A stretch of DNA of 64,000 nt from the NCBI RefSeq assembly GCF_964355755.1, contig NC_092680.1, forward strand, positions 19,569,001-19,633,000. Reading direction: 5' to 3'. Of this stretch, positions 38,020-49,172 are shown piece after piece. Position 1 is the first letter of the stretch; each line of letters opens with the position of its first letter. A model generated the notes under the pieces. That model saw only the letters and a list, made by a program, of their open reading frames with translations. It did no database searches and was not told the origin of the DNA. This DNA is from Antedon mediterranea (taxonomy: Eukaryota > Echinodermata > Crinoidea > Comatulida > Antedonidae). Position numbers and translations under genes: made by a program.

Positions 38020-39890
38020 GCCTTGAAAGTTACTGGTTCAAATGCAGCGCGGATGTGCTTTGATTGCTTTGCAGACTTTTTAATGCAAACTTTCCATTAA
38101 TTTATTGGTAATTGAGATATTGTTTAACTTTAAAGTTATACAGTCTCTTTTTACAATATAACCAAGTTTAACAGAAACTAATTATATTTTATATGTATTG
38201 TTATTTGTACCTACATATACTCTAAATATAAGTGTCTTACAACAACGTGTCGTGCAACAACTAACACCGTCAAAAAGTCTTTATATATTAGCTAGACCAT
38301 AATAAACTGGAAAGCTTTTGACAGTGTTGATGACGTGTAAAACACCCGCGTTTTATTGGAAGTTTCTGTCACGTGCATGCGCCGTGCGTAACCTCACAAC
38401 AGCATTCTGTTTACTTTACACCCTGGTTACCAACTAAAAAACTTTCACATCATCCGCAATCGATTTGATCAAAGTTTTTCTTTAAACTTTATAATATCAA
38501 TAGCAAGTTATTTCAGTTTATTCAAACTACGTACGTATTTATATAAGATTTAATTTTTTTGTATATATTGTCTAAAGGGAATGTTTTATAGCTTTTAAAC
38601 ACACTTTTTGAGTATTTGTTTCAATAGGCTAGGCCTACTTTACATCAAGTCCGGGGGCAAGCGTCACGCGCAGCCACTGACTGGGGAACGTCATGCGCGC
38701 AAAGCGGGCCGGGCCTCCTGCGCACAAACGTACTTAGTGCCGACGATAACACAATTAAATAGGCGCGCTAGATTTGACATGGCCTACATACATAATATAG
38801 ACTGGCTTAATTATTTTTTATCTAGATTTGTGTTTTTAAGTGCATGTTTTTTATTATTATTAATTAAAGTGTTCCGAAATAAATATTATTTGAACTTTGT
38901 TAATGTTTGTGACTTTTTTTTTATATCATCGCGTCGATCGCGCGTTGTTGTTTTTGCATTCGTAAAAAGAAATGTATCTGACGTCACACAAACACCTTCG
39001 ATCTAGTGATTTGATTGGTCAGATTAAAGCGAATTTTGCACGCCGCGCGGGGGGCGCCAGGGAACGAATTCACCGCGTTGAAGTTGGAAACAAAAAATAA
39101 GCATGGAGATAAGCTCTTTGAATCTACCGCGACGGTGGGACACGCGGCCCCGATGCGAATTCACGATATTGAATCGCGGCGGTGGTGTGATATATCGATT
39201 TCAACAATGTGAAATTCAGCGCGGTGAATTTATAGATCGCGAAGGCGCTCTGCGCGCGGTGCATACGTCACAAGGTATACAGTGTAATATAAAACAACAC
39301 ACGAATGGCACAATATAATGTTGAAAATCAAAATAATGTTGGCAACATTTATTTTAAGATCTACTATTAGTCCTGTTGAAATATTCCTCTTCATTGCCTG
39401 GCTATATTTGTGCTGTATATGCTTTCTAAAGCGTGGTTCCCACTAGCGACGCAACACAAGGACGTAACGCAACGCAAGTGAATTAACCAATCACAAGCGA
39501 TGGCTTATTCGCTTGTGATTGCTAACTATCACAACTTCGCTTGTCATTGGTTAAAACGCTTGCGTTGCGTTTACGTCCTTGCGTTACGTTCTAGTGGGAA
39601 CCAAGCTTTAGTCTGAACTCAGCAATATATGCTTGGGACTATTAATAACAATTATCGAGCAGATACGACTGGTCTGTTGATTTATTCCTCTCTATTACTG
39701 TCTATGCTGTATATGCCTTTTTCAACTCAGCAATTTGTATATGCTTTCACTAGTATTAATCAAATTAATTAATATACAATATAAAAATAATAACAAATAT
39801 TAAAATAATTAAAACATAGTATATCATTGACCAATAATAGTTTATTCAAAATTTGTGAAGTGAAATGCATAATAAATTAATATATTTTAA
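38020..39890. repeat. Segmental direct duplication, copy B (1.87 kb)
   Basis: Second copy of the segment at 36500-38010, longer because of a 180-bp palindromic insertion at 39429-39608 and additional 3' sequence. Its CpG-rich part (about 38330-39280) lies 0.7-1.7 kb upstream of the first coding exon seen of the pseudokinase gene and could supply its promoter and untranslated first exon. Confidence 0.85.
39429..39608. mobile_element. 180-bp palindromic MITE flanked by TA
   Basis: The ends aagcgtggttcccactag and ctagtgggaaccaagctt are inverted repeats, and further inverted matches (acgtaacgcaacgcaag against cttgcgttgcgtttacgt) run inward. TA lies on both sides (39427-39428 and 39609-39610). 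The paralogous site in copy A (about 37859, tttctaagtctgaac) lacks it, which defines the empty site. Confidence 0.9.
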
Positions 39891-40008
39891 AAGTTATTAT
39901 ATACACCTTCTTTATATCAAATCATTTTATTAATGACAATATTATTATATTGCACACTAAAATGTATTGATATTAATAATCACATGCATTTGAAATAATT
40001 ATTTCAGA

Positions 40009-40076
40009 ATGCCTGGAGAACGAAGAAGCCTTCGTAATCTATTCAATCGGAGAACTCACAGGAGGAATCAAACGCT
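40009..40076 (+). CDS. Pseudokinase coding exon 1
   Basis: ATG follows ATTTCAG by one base. Twenty-two codons of arginine-rich sequence (MPGERRSLRNLFNRR) end at donor GTAAGA with two bases carried over. If the upstream exon is coding, the true start could be further 5'. Confidence 0.7.
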
Positions 40077-42382
40077 GTAAGACATTATCATTACTACAGT
40101 ATAATCACATAACAGCATGCTTACTGTACATATACATTATTATTTGGATAATGTAAATCGTTTTTAATACAATACAATTCCAAAATGACAATCTGGTACA
40201 GTAATCCTATTAAGAGGACACCTTCTGGACCCAATAAAGTGCCAAGTGCCCCCCCCCCCCCCATACATTCCCCATTATTCATTTTATGGTAAATGGATGC
40301 CTCATGCCAAATGATGGATTGTACTGTATTCTGAATTCGTTTTTTTTTTTGGTAATTGCCTTTACATTTAAATCATATTATTGAGCATCAGTAAGCATAA
40401 CTTATTTTTCAAATCACATTTAATTTGAAACTATTTCTTATGGAGTTATTATCTTTTAGGGATCTTGTTCCTGCACCTCCTCCAAGCCAGCAGGAGATTA
40501 AAGATGAACAGTCCTTCTTCAGAAGGATCTTTGGGTGTTGCTTCCCATTTGTTTTAAGAAGGCAGGCTCCTGCAGCACGAGCTCCTCCTCCGGTGCCTCC
40601 ACCAACGCCAGCACCATCAGCAGAGAGTGGGGCATCATTGGCAACTGCAGCTTCACCAGTAGAGGAACCTGTTGACCATCAATTTCTGAAGACAAGGAAG
40701 CCAAAAGTTAGACCGGTGGTGGCAACTCTGAACTTAAGTCTTCCAAAATCACCAATTAATATGCTGAAGGAAAGTGTACCAGCCATGACCTTGGTGAAGA
40801 AAGAGGAGGAAGAAGTTGTAACACCAACACTTCAGAAGGTTCCTACATCTGATATTCCACTTCTTACTATGGATAGTTCAACTCCATCAGTGGATGTACA
40901 ACTTCCTGTAATGGAATTATCAGAAATCACTGGTGAGGCTATGCCATCATTTGGGTTGTCTTGCAACGCCAGCAATGAATTTGAAGATGAAGAGACTAGA
41001 CTCCAAGCCGACATCGACGAGATCTTTAGAATTGTTCCTTCAGCTCCTGGTGCAAAACCACTCTGCTACAGGTTTAGCCCTAAGAAGGTATGCAGTTCTC
41101 CATCAGAGAAGAGTGAAAATGAAAAAGACCTGTTCTGGAAGAGATCTCCAAGTGTTGATAGTCTTGATTCAGTTTGCAATGGCATCTTTGAATTGATAGC
41201 AAGTGGAAGCAAGACAGACCAGACTGTTGAATACAATAGGGTGAACGATATGACGCCATTGGAACGCCTAGAAGATATGCTTCCACCATTTAGAGTTTGT
41301 TTAAGTGGCAGAGTCAATCCATTCCCAGCATCATGCAACAATGAGCCAAACTTCTACCGCAAGACCTTTCTCAGCACAATATTTGCAGGAAGCTTTGCTG
41401 GAAACAATGGACTTGACCTTCAACCTGTCATCTTCAAGGGAAGTCAATCCACCCGGAGTGATAGGAAACTAAGGATAGAAGCACGAGTGATGCAACTATT
41501 TGTCAACAATGACAAATTCCTTAAAATCCACGGATCAATTAATGACGTCACTAACCGTCATCATCGACTTGGGGATTTTGCTCTTATCACTGAATTCGTC
41601 GGAAATGAGGAAAGTCATTTATCCTACACTCTGGATGAGGTATGTGTCAGCATGAAGATCGAGATGGGATTCTCTCGAATAACTGCCATCAAGATGGGAA
41701 TTGACATCGCTCATGCTCTTCGAAGCATGCATATGGCTGGCTTACTTCACTGCAACCTGACCTGCAAGTCTGTGCTCATCAAGCCAAATGAGCCTCGCTA
41801 TACAGTGAAGATCATTAAGCTTGGAAACACATGCCTCATTGATGCACCAATTGGTCTTGATATCAAGCACAGTGGAATCAAGACTAACCCATTTACTATA
41901 GTCAATGAAAGTAAGTACTCTATTTTTAAATAAACAGCAGCTCACACAAAATAGATTTCTTTATGTGGTTTTACAGTATTTATTCCTTAATAGGGGTTAG
42001 CTGTAGTGTTAAAACAAACATTGTTCATTTATTTCACAGGAATGTATTTTCTTAATAGGATGTCCTAAAGAAAGGGTTCTATTGTAAAACCATATTTTAT
42101 TTATTTTCACTAGTTGAGGACGACTTCGCCCCAGAGTTGTACCAACAGGGTGCACTACCATCCATCAAAACCGATGTCTACAGTCTTGGCACCATCCTTT
42201 ATGAACTTGGATCATTTGGCTATGTAGCATCGATGAAGAGACTTGGAAAGGAATGCATGAGCCAGAAACCAGAAGACAGACCAAGCTTGGAGACAGTCAT
42301 TGCAACAATGAAGAACACCCTAAGACCTGGTGCAGCAAGAGGCCCGCGGACTCGTCCAAACGGCCCCAAGACACTAGGTTAA
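40009..42382 (+). CDS. Pseudokinase with proline-rich N-terminal region
   Basis: Three coding exons, 40009-40076, 40460-41910 and 42114-42382, join in frame to 595 residues ending TAA. The N-terminal ~285 residues are basic, then hydrophobic around FGCCFPFVLRR (possible palmitoylated membrane contact), then proline- and serine-rich and probably disordered. A kinase-like fold follows. The VAIK lysine is Lys349 (VIFK), the alpha-C glutamate Glu363 (RIEARVM), and LITEF marks the hinge. HRD is HCN (453-455), the loop Asn is Ser (CKSVLI), and DFG is KLG (476-478). APE (512-514), the alpha-F Asp (KTDVYSLG, 527) and Arg562 (PEDRPS) remain. The alpha-F to alpha-H stretch is unusually short. It should not transfer phosphate, and its role is unknown. 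The ATG lies one base after an acceptor, so an upstream exon exists. Confidence 0.8.
40460..41910 (+). CDS. Pseudokinase coding exon 2 (linker, N-lobe, catalytic loop)
   Basis: A 1,451-base exon between ATCTTTTAG and GTAAGT, open throughout. It encodes the proline-rich region, the kinase N-lobe and the catalytic loop up to the residues before APE. Confidence 0.85.
42114..42382 (+). CDS. Pseudokinase coding exon 3 (C-lobe end)
   Basis: The acceptor TTTTCACTAG joins in phase 1. It encodes DDFAPELYQQG, the alpha-F helix KTDVYSLGTILYEL, then only about fifteen residues before ECMSQKPEDRPS, and a Gly/Pro/Arg-rich tail. Confidence 0.8.
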
Positions 42383-42408
42383 ATCTTTAGCCACCATCGT
42401 CCATCACC

Positions 42409-42463
42409 AATAAAGCAATGTTGTCAATTTTTCATCGGTACTTCACTTGAAACGAATAATAAA
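42409..42463 (+). terminator. Poly(A) signals after the pseudokinase stop
   Basis: AATAAA occurs at 42409-42414 and 42458-42463, 27 and 76 bases after the stop, with another at 42540-42545. From there to 43716 I see no gene; an A run of about 22 bases is at 42757 and a purine-rich aagaaaggaaaaaccc repeat at 43205-43300. Confidence 0.5.
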
Positions 42464-45400
42464 TAGCAGTGCCATCGGATACTCTGAGTTTGCAGGTTCA
42501 GGGAAGATTAGAATATAATGTACTTGTATATCGCCACCAAATAAAATACTATACTAAATGATGGATAAGTCTGCTATACAATGAGTTACAGAGTTGGTTC
42601 TTCTACAACACATCTTCAGCATTTTAAAGGAATTGTTTAAAATAATATGGCTAAATAGCTTTATTATCTAAGGTATTTTGATGCTATGTTTAACTTGGAT
42701 TTCAGAGGTACAGACTCTTCAACTTAACTGGAATTCTGTGGGTTTGACAACCTACAAAAAAAAAAAAAAAAAAAAAAAGTTAAGTTTAATAAAGTACTAT
42801 TAAAAGAAAGTATGACAACATAAATTATGAAACCCCGGCAATAAGTGTCACCTTGGATGTGACAAACCTGAATATGACAATTGTGACAAATGTAGCTTTA
42901 TTTAATTGGTGATGGTAACGATGGTGGCAGACTTCAAACCCAACCAATGGCTGGTGGCAGTACATCTAATTTCAACCGACCCAGAGAATTCAATTATACA
43001 GTGACACCAACTGGGTTGATAAGTTTATGGATTCTATACAAGTATACAACAGGTAAATAAATATGTTAATCTTCCAAACATTTAAAAATAAATTTAAACT
43101 ATTATGCATAGTTATAATTTTAAATGTAACAAAAAACATAACAGTAACTTATAACTTTAACTTTCAGATTCATGATGCAAATAGTCAACAGTATTGAATT
43201 AAGTGAAGGAAAACCCCCAAGAAAGGAAAACCCAAAAAATGGGAAAACCCAAGAAAGGAAAAAAACCCAAGAAAGGAAAAATCCACAAGAATGGAAATCC
43301 CAAGATGAGAAAAATAATGCACAGTAACACACAGTGTAGAAAAGTATCAGTAACATAAAAAAGTAAAGTATGGTGAAATTGGTAGTGTACTAATATCAAC
43401 TAACCAGAATTTCAAAGACTTTATGCAACATCTTACGTTTTTGTTTATTTTTCTTTTTTTAGTACCTGGGCAGACACTAGTGGAAATTTGATTAGCGTTA
43501 AAATTGAATTCTTTTATACATTTCTATTACAATATATTGTACATGACAACATAATTGCTATAGCTCAATCAAAGGAAGTGTGTTAACCATTATACCCCAA
43601 TTACACACTATGGAAACTAACTCTATTTTATAATACACTGTATCACATGAGTTATACAGTAGTCAGAAAATTAAAACAAAATGTTATTATACTGTAGCAC
43701 TACTACTATTAAATTGCCTACCTTTGTTTTAACTCTTTAGATAAACAAAACCATTCCAACTGAGATAATGAATTGGACAGTTGTAAAAGATACGATTCAA
43801 GACGGGGACAGGATGCAAAATAGGATGCAGGGAACATCCGTGTCGCCACACCACACCTTGACAAATCAAACAGAATCCTGACAAGACTGGGACAAGATGC
43901 AAAATAGGATGCAGGGAACATCCGTGTCACCACACCGCACCACGACAAATCCAACAGAATCCTGACATCAAGTGACAGAGGAATCACCAGCTTCAGATTC
44001 AGATCTAAAAGGTGTGTAAAATGTAAAAGAAATTAATTTTCTTTTAGAAAATGGATGCTATTTTAAAATTCACAATGATTTAATAGTGAATTAAAGAGTA
44101 GAGAGCAATGAAGTTAAAATGTGTTTGTACTACTATTAGTTACTTACCTATATTTGCTTTAATTCTTTAGATAAACAAAGGCTAGATGCCAATTGAGACA
44201 ATTTGATCAGTTGTGAAACTTCAAAGAGATGATAATGATAATACGATTATCTGTGAAAACTAACAAAACAATGTAAAGCCAAGACTTGCGCAGAATGTGA
44301 GGAACAAATCGACAGAATCCAACAGAATCCAGATAGCAATTAACAGTGGAAACTTGAACCGATCTAAAAGGTGTGTAAAATGTAAATAAATTAGTTTCGC
44401 TTTTAAAAATATACTATATTTCAAAATTCACAATGATTTAATTGAATTAATACATTTAAACAGAAAGTTAACACATAATTTGTATGTAATATTAATAATG
44501 AAATTATCTACCTTTGTTTTAGATAAAGAAAGGCTAGGCGCCAATTGAGAGAATTTGTTTTGAAACTTCAAAGAGATAATAATGATAATACGATACTGGG
44601 AAAACCGGAAAAACAATGTAATGCTAAGACTGGACTGGATGTAAGGAACATCAGCACTGTTTAAAAATCGATAGAATCCAACAGAATACAGATTGTAATT
44701 GACAGAGGAAACAACAAACTTGAACAGATCTAAAAGGTGTGTAAAATGTAAAGAAATTAGTTTTGTTTTTAAAAATATACTATATTTTAAAAATTCACAA
44801 TGATTTAATTATTTAATACATTATAGTCAGAAGGTTAAATAATTTGTATATACTAATATTAAATGTCCTACCTTTGTTTTTAATCCTTTAGATAAACAAA
44901 GTCTAGGCAACAATTGAGAGAATTTCAGTTAGTTGTGAAAATGATAATAATACAACAAAAAAACTGGCAAAATACTGTTATGCCAAGAAATACACAGGAT
45001 ATGAGGAACATCACCACTGTAAAAAAAAAACTGAAAAAATCGACAGAATCCAACAGAATACAGATATAGACCGGGCACCCAGAGAATTTATTCATGTGAA
45101 AAGCCACAAGAGGTTTGATTGACTGATTATGTAGGTATTGGCTAAGATGCAATAATCAATGTTGCTGCCGGGTCATATATCCTGTAACTTTTCCCTGGCG
45201 ACACCAAATAGGAGGGGTAAAAGCGAATTTAATCATGTGAAATACCACACGGTTAAAGTTGTTGGACATCATCCCCATATTATGTGTGTACAATGTTAAA
45301 ACAGCAATGACAGCCACTTTATCCTGTAAGTTGCCTGAGTCAGTAGCTCCAAGTGACTCACTCACCCACTCAAAAATGGTGTTATTCATGTCAAAAGCCA

Positions 45401-46169
45401 CACGGCTAATTCCTTTTGCATTGTAACTGTCACACATTGGGTGCATAAAAATACCATTGACTGCAACTTTATTCTGTAAGTTGCCCTAGACAGTATCCCA
45501 AAAATGCCTGTTGGGCCATACAAGATTTAATTATGCAAAGAGCCACACGGCAAATTCCTTTTACATTGTAACTACAGTATTATCCTTTGGGATAAACGAA
45601 AATACCATTGACAGTAACTTTATCTTGTAAGTTGCCCCAGATAGTAGGCCACAATTTCCAATTCCGACAAGATTGAATAACTCGAAAAGCCACATGGCAT
45701 TACCCTACATTTACCATAACACTAAGATTTCGAGGCACTTAGTGACCATCCCATCGTTAAAAATCCCAAATTCAGCAGATGCGGATTCTGGGGTGTGTAC
45801 TCGCAGAAGGCAGTGAAATATATATTATGCGGTATTAAAGCTATGTATAGATATAGTAATAGAGGAATAACTAAAGCAAGTCCGTTTAGTAAAAGCTAAG
45901 TTCGTAATGCATGTTAAACCTGGACACTGACTAAACTTAAGTTTCAAAAAGATCAATGCTTTTGAGTTATGATGTCATAATTGACGTATGCTACGTCGAT
46001 GAAACTGAGTTGTTGGTGGGACAATGAACTTTTATGAATTCTAATACCTTGTTTGGAAATACTGTACAGAAATTAACAATCCTAGTTAGACTAATCACTA
46101 TCAAGAAACAATGACATTTTAACATAGGTTTAGAAGAGAGGTTTTTAAAAGACAGGTGTTTTACAGATA

Positions 46170-46419
46170 TAATGGAGAAAGTAAGACTGTCAAAATGGAG
46201 ATGGGCTGGGCATGTGGCAAGATTTCAAGATAATAGATGGACATACAGATTAACAGAATGGCAACCAAGGGTAGGAAAGAGAAAATGAGGAAGACAGAAA
46301 AAAGGTGGAGAGATGATCTAACAACATACATTGGAACGGCTGCATGGACTAGGACACCAAGAATAAGACAGAAATGGAAATTTTATGAGGAGGGCTTCAT
46401 TCAACAATGGATGAACTAA
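46170..46419 (+). pseudogene. LINE 3' end fragment nested in the foldback element
   Basis: The plus strand reads KWRWAGHVARFQDNRW, then EWQPRVGKRK, a TGA at 46286-46288, and RWRDDLTTYIGTAAW, ending EEGFIQQWMN. This order (W.GHVAR, GKR..GRP..RW.DD, and a QQW ending) is the C-terminal tail of many non-LTR retrotransposon polyproteins. A tail of tagatagatag follows. The in-frame stop and missing 5' part show it is dead. Confidence 0.75.
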
Positions 46420-46760
46420 TGCCTAGATAGATAGAACATAGGTTTTTAAAATACACCAGTTTACAACTGTAATAACATAGACATGTTTTAGAAGGAGAAT
46501 CCGTATTGTTGAAATCATGAATATTGTAAGGTTAATATAATATAAAGTGTAGCTAATTAGATTATCAAAGTAGCATTGATATCATTAAGACAAGGTTTCG
46601 GAGACATTGGCTTTTAGAAGAAACAAGGCCATATACATGGCTGCAGTCGCGTGCGCAAATTTGAGGTAGTGTTTACAGACCGACTGACATAGTGAACTGT
46701 AGTCGCGGTTCTACGCGACTAAAAATTGAGAACCAACTAAATACAACCACACACACTTAA

Positions 46761-46922
46761 ATGTTATGATAAATGTTTGGGTTACTGTCTAGGGGAAAAT
46801 TGATGCTGGCTCACATGTTATGATAAATGTTTGGGTTACTGTCTAGGGGAAAATTGCTGCTGGCTCACATGTTATGATAGATGTTTGGGTTACTGTCTAG
46901 GGGAAAATTGCTGCTGGCTCAC
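46761..46922. repeat. 54-bp tandem repeat, three copies
   Basis: Units beginning atgttatgataaatgtttgg start at 46761, 46815 and 46869 and differ by only a few bases. The repeat lies inside the foldback element, next to its right arm. Confidence 0.9.
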
Positions 46923-48589
46923 ATGTTTTTTTTATATCTCAACGGTATTTTTCGTATCTCAGGGGTAATAATTACAATGCAAAAAAAAAATTAGCCGTGT
47001 TGTTAAATCTTGTAGTAGCTGGGGATTTTGTAGGCTACTGTTTTGGGTAACGTACAGACTAAAGTTGCTGTCAATGATATTTTCGTATAAGTCCCTCTGC
47101 AATTGAAAGTTATAACAATATGCCATGTACTGGTTCTTCAAATTATTCAATCTTGTAGGGATCGGAATTGGAAATTGTGGCCTACTATCTGGGGCAACTT
47201 ATAGGATAAAGTTACTGTCAATGGTATTTTCGTATATCCCAAAGGATAATACTGTAGTTACAATGTAAAAGGAATTTGCCGTGTGGCTCTTCACATGATT
47301 TAATCTTGTATGGCTTAACGGGAATTTTTGGGCTACTATCTGGGGCAACTTACAGGATAAAGTTGCAGTCAATGGTTTTTCTGTGCACCCAAATGTGTGA
47401 CAGTTACAATGCAAAAGGAATTAGCCGTGTGGCTCTTGACATGAATAACACCATTTTTTAGTGGTCACTTAGGGCTACTGTTTCGGGCAACTTACAGGAT
47501 AAAGTTGCTGTCATTGCTGTTTTAACATTGTATACACATATGGGAATGATGTCAAACAACTTTTATCCATGTGGCTTTTCATATGATTAAATCTAATTTT
47601 TTACCCCTCCTATTTGGGGTCTCCAGGGTAAATTTACAGGATATGACCCAGCAGCAATATTGATTATTGCATCTTAGCCATATATCTACATAATCAGCCA
47701 ATCAAACCTCTTGTGGCTTTTCACATAAATACATTTTATGGGCACATGGTCTAATAGTAATCAACAGTGGACAGATCTAAAAGGTGTGTAGAATGTAAAA
47801 GAAATTAGTTTTGCTTTTAAAAATATACATTATTTAAAAACTCACAATGATTTGACTGTGAATTAATACATTATAGTCAGAAAGTTGAACAATTTGTATG
47901 CAATACTAATATTAAATTACCTACCTTTGCTTGAATTCTTTAGATATACAAAGGCTAGGTGCCAATTGAGAGAATTTCAGTTAGAAAAACCAAGGAGATG
48001 ATAATAATATGAGACTGGGAAAACTTGCAAAATATTGTAATACCAAGACTTGCACATGATGTGAGGAACATCAACACTCTTTCAAACTTAACAGAATTCA
48101 ACAGAAGTCAGATATTAATTGACAGTGGAAACTTGAACAGATCTAAAAGGTTTGTAAAATGTAAAGAAATTAGTTTTGCTTTTAAAAATATACTATATTT
48201 CAAAATTCACAATTATTTAATTAATACATTATAGTGAGAAAGGTAAACAATTTGTATGTAATACTAATATGATATTTCCTACCTGTTTTAATTCTTTAGG
48301 TGAAAAAAATTGAGGTTCCAATTGGAAACAATGTGACAACTTGGAGAGTTATGAAACTTGAAAGTGATGATCTAACGACGGAAAAACTTGAAAAATAATG
48401 GCAACACTTTTTAGGCACAGTGTGGGGAACATCTGCTTCACCATTCAACTTCCAAATGTTATATCCTGCATAGAATTGAATAATATTGTAATATCAGTAT
48501 TCATACTCAGAATGAAGTATTAAAAATACACAACTGATCATAATTTGATGTTTTTACTGTGTCCTTTGTATTACAGCTCTAAGTGTTAT

Positions 48590-48912
48590 AGGTCCATGGT
48601 GTAACATTGCCCGCCACAATACTGTAACACCATCGACATTAATGTATAGGTCCATGGTGTAACATTGCCCACCACAATACTGTAACACCATCGACATTAA
48701 TGTATAGGTCCATGGTGTTACATTGCCCACCACAATACTGTAACACCATGGACAATGTATAGGTCCATTGTGTAACATTGCCCACCACAATACTGTTACA
48801 CCATGGACAATGTATAGGTCCATGGTGTAACATTGTCCACCACAATACTGTAATATCATAGACATTAATTTATAGGTCGATGGTTAACATTGCCAACCAC
48901 AGCACTGTAATA
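48590..48912. repeat. 55-58 bp tandem repeat, six copies
   Basis: Units beginning aggtccatggtgtaacattg start at 48590, 48648, 48706, 48761, 48816 and 48874. They contain ccaccacaatactgtaacac. Three-base length differences separate the 58- and 55-base forms. Confidence 0.85.
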
Positions 48913-49166
48913 CGAATACTTTTTCCAAAGTCAGATTTCAATAAAGTTGACTGTACCAGGCCTTTTCGTTTGAGGTGAGTGAGTGTCATCACTCGCCTAA
49001 CATACTCCTAAACTGTCCTTGAGGAGTGTGATTTACAACACACTTAATTTTTAAAAAGACAAGGCCTGTTGTACATAATATAAATCAAAAAGTGGATACA
49101 AATTAAACCAGCAACTGATACAAACAAATACTCTATAGAACTTATCAGTTTCTCTATATTTTGATA

Positions 49167-49172
49167 TTTATT
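49167..49172 (-). terminator. Candidate poly(A) signal for NUP153
   Basis: Minus-strand AATAAA, the only one I noticed between the NUP153 stop (52205) and about 49000. It would give a 3' UTR of about 3 kb. Confidence 0.3.

Larger units (their letters stand above)
45067..47753. mobile_element. 2.69-kb foldback DNA transposon in cassette 4
   Basis: The arms 45067-45720 and 47110-47753 are inverted repeats, starting tagaccgggcacccaga and ending, read inward from the right, tagaccatgtgcccat. Each arm holds four ~145-bp subrepeats with agccacacgg. The sequence ATA flanks both ends (45064-45066 and 47754-47756). The related cassettes are uninterrupted at this point, so insertion and a probable 3-bp target duplication can be read directly. 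The centre has no transposase, only a LINE fragment and a 54-bp repeat. It is therefore non-autonomous; the superfamily is not settled. Confidence 0.8.
43741..48440 (+). repeat. Six tandem exon-like cassettes with splice-site consensus
   Basis: Segments at 43741-44011, 44171-44370, 44523-44736, 44892-45066 plus 47757-47783, 47944-48149 and 48300-48440 are related. Each is preceded by tttgttttaattctttag (or close) and starts ataaacaaag-like. The first five end gatctaaaag followed by GTGTGT or GTTTGT. Between cassettes lie conserved ~150-bp intron-like spacers (taaaaatatactatattt, acaatgattta). The period is 352-430 bases. Every frame has stops, so if transcribed they would be non-coding exons, for example of a lncRNA or UTR. 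The first cassette has an internal ~79-bp duplication; the sixth is the most diverged. Alternatively this is simply a complex tandem repeat. Confidence 0.65.

Noticed and set aside
38031-38050. tRNA-like B-box (ggttcaaatgc) at the start of copy B
   Set aside because: No cloverleaf could be drawn and no A-box was found; at most a remnant of a SINE.
38608-39006. 132-codon plus-strand frame in duplicated copy B
   Set aside because: The equivalent frame in copy A is broken by indels, so it is not conserved between copies.
43120-43399. Repetitive Phe/Leu/Gly frame on minus strand
   Set aside because: Comes from the low-complexity aagaaaggaaaaaccc tract.
45156-45446. 96-codon minus frame and its mirror at 47199-47461
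   Set aside because: Both lie in the inverted arms of the foldback element and reflect its subrepeats.
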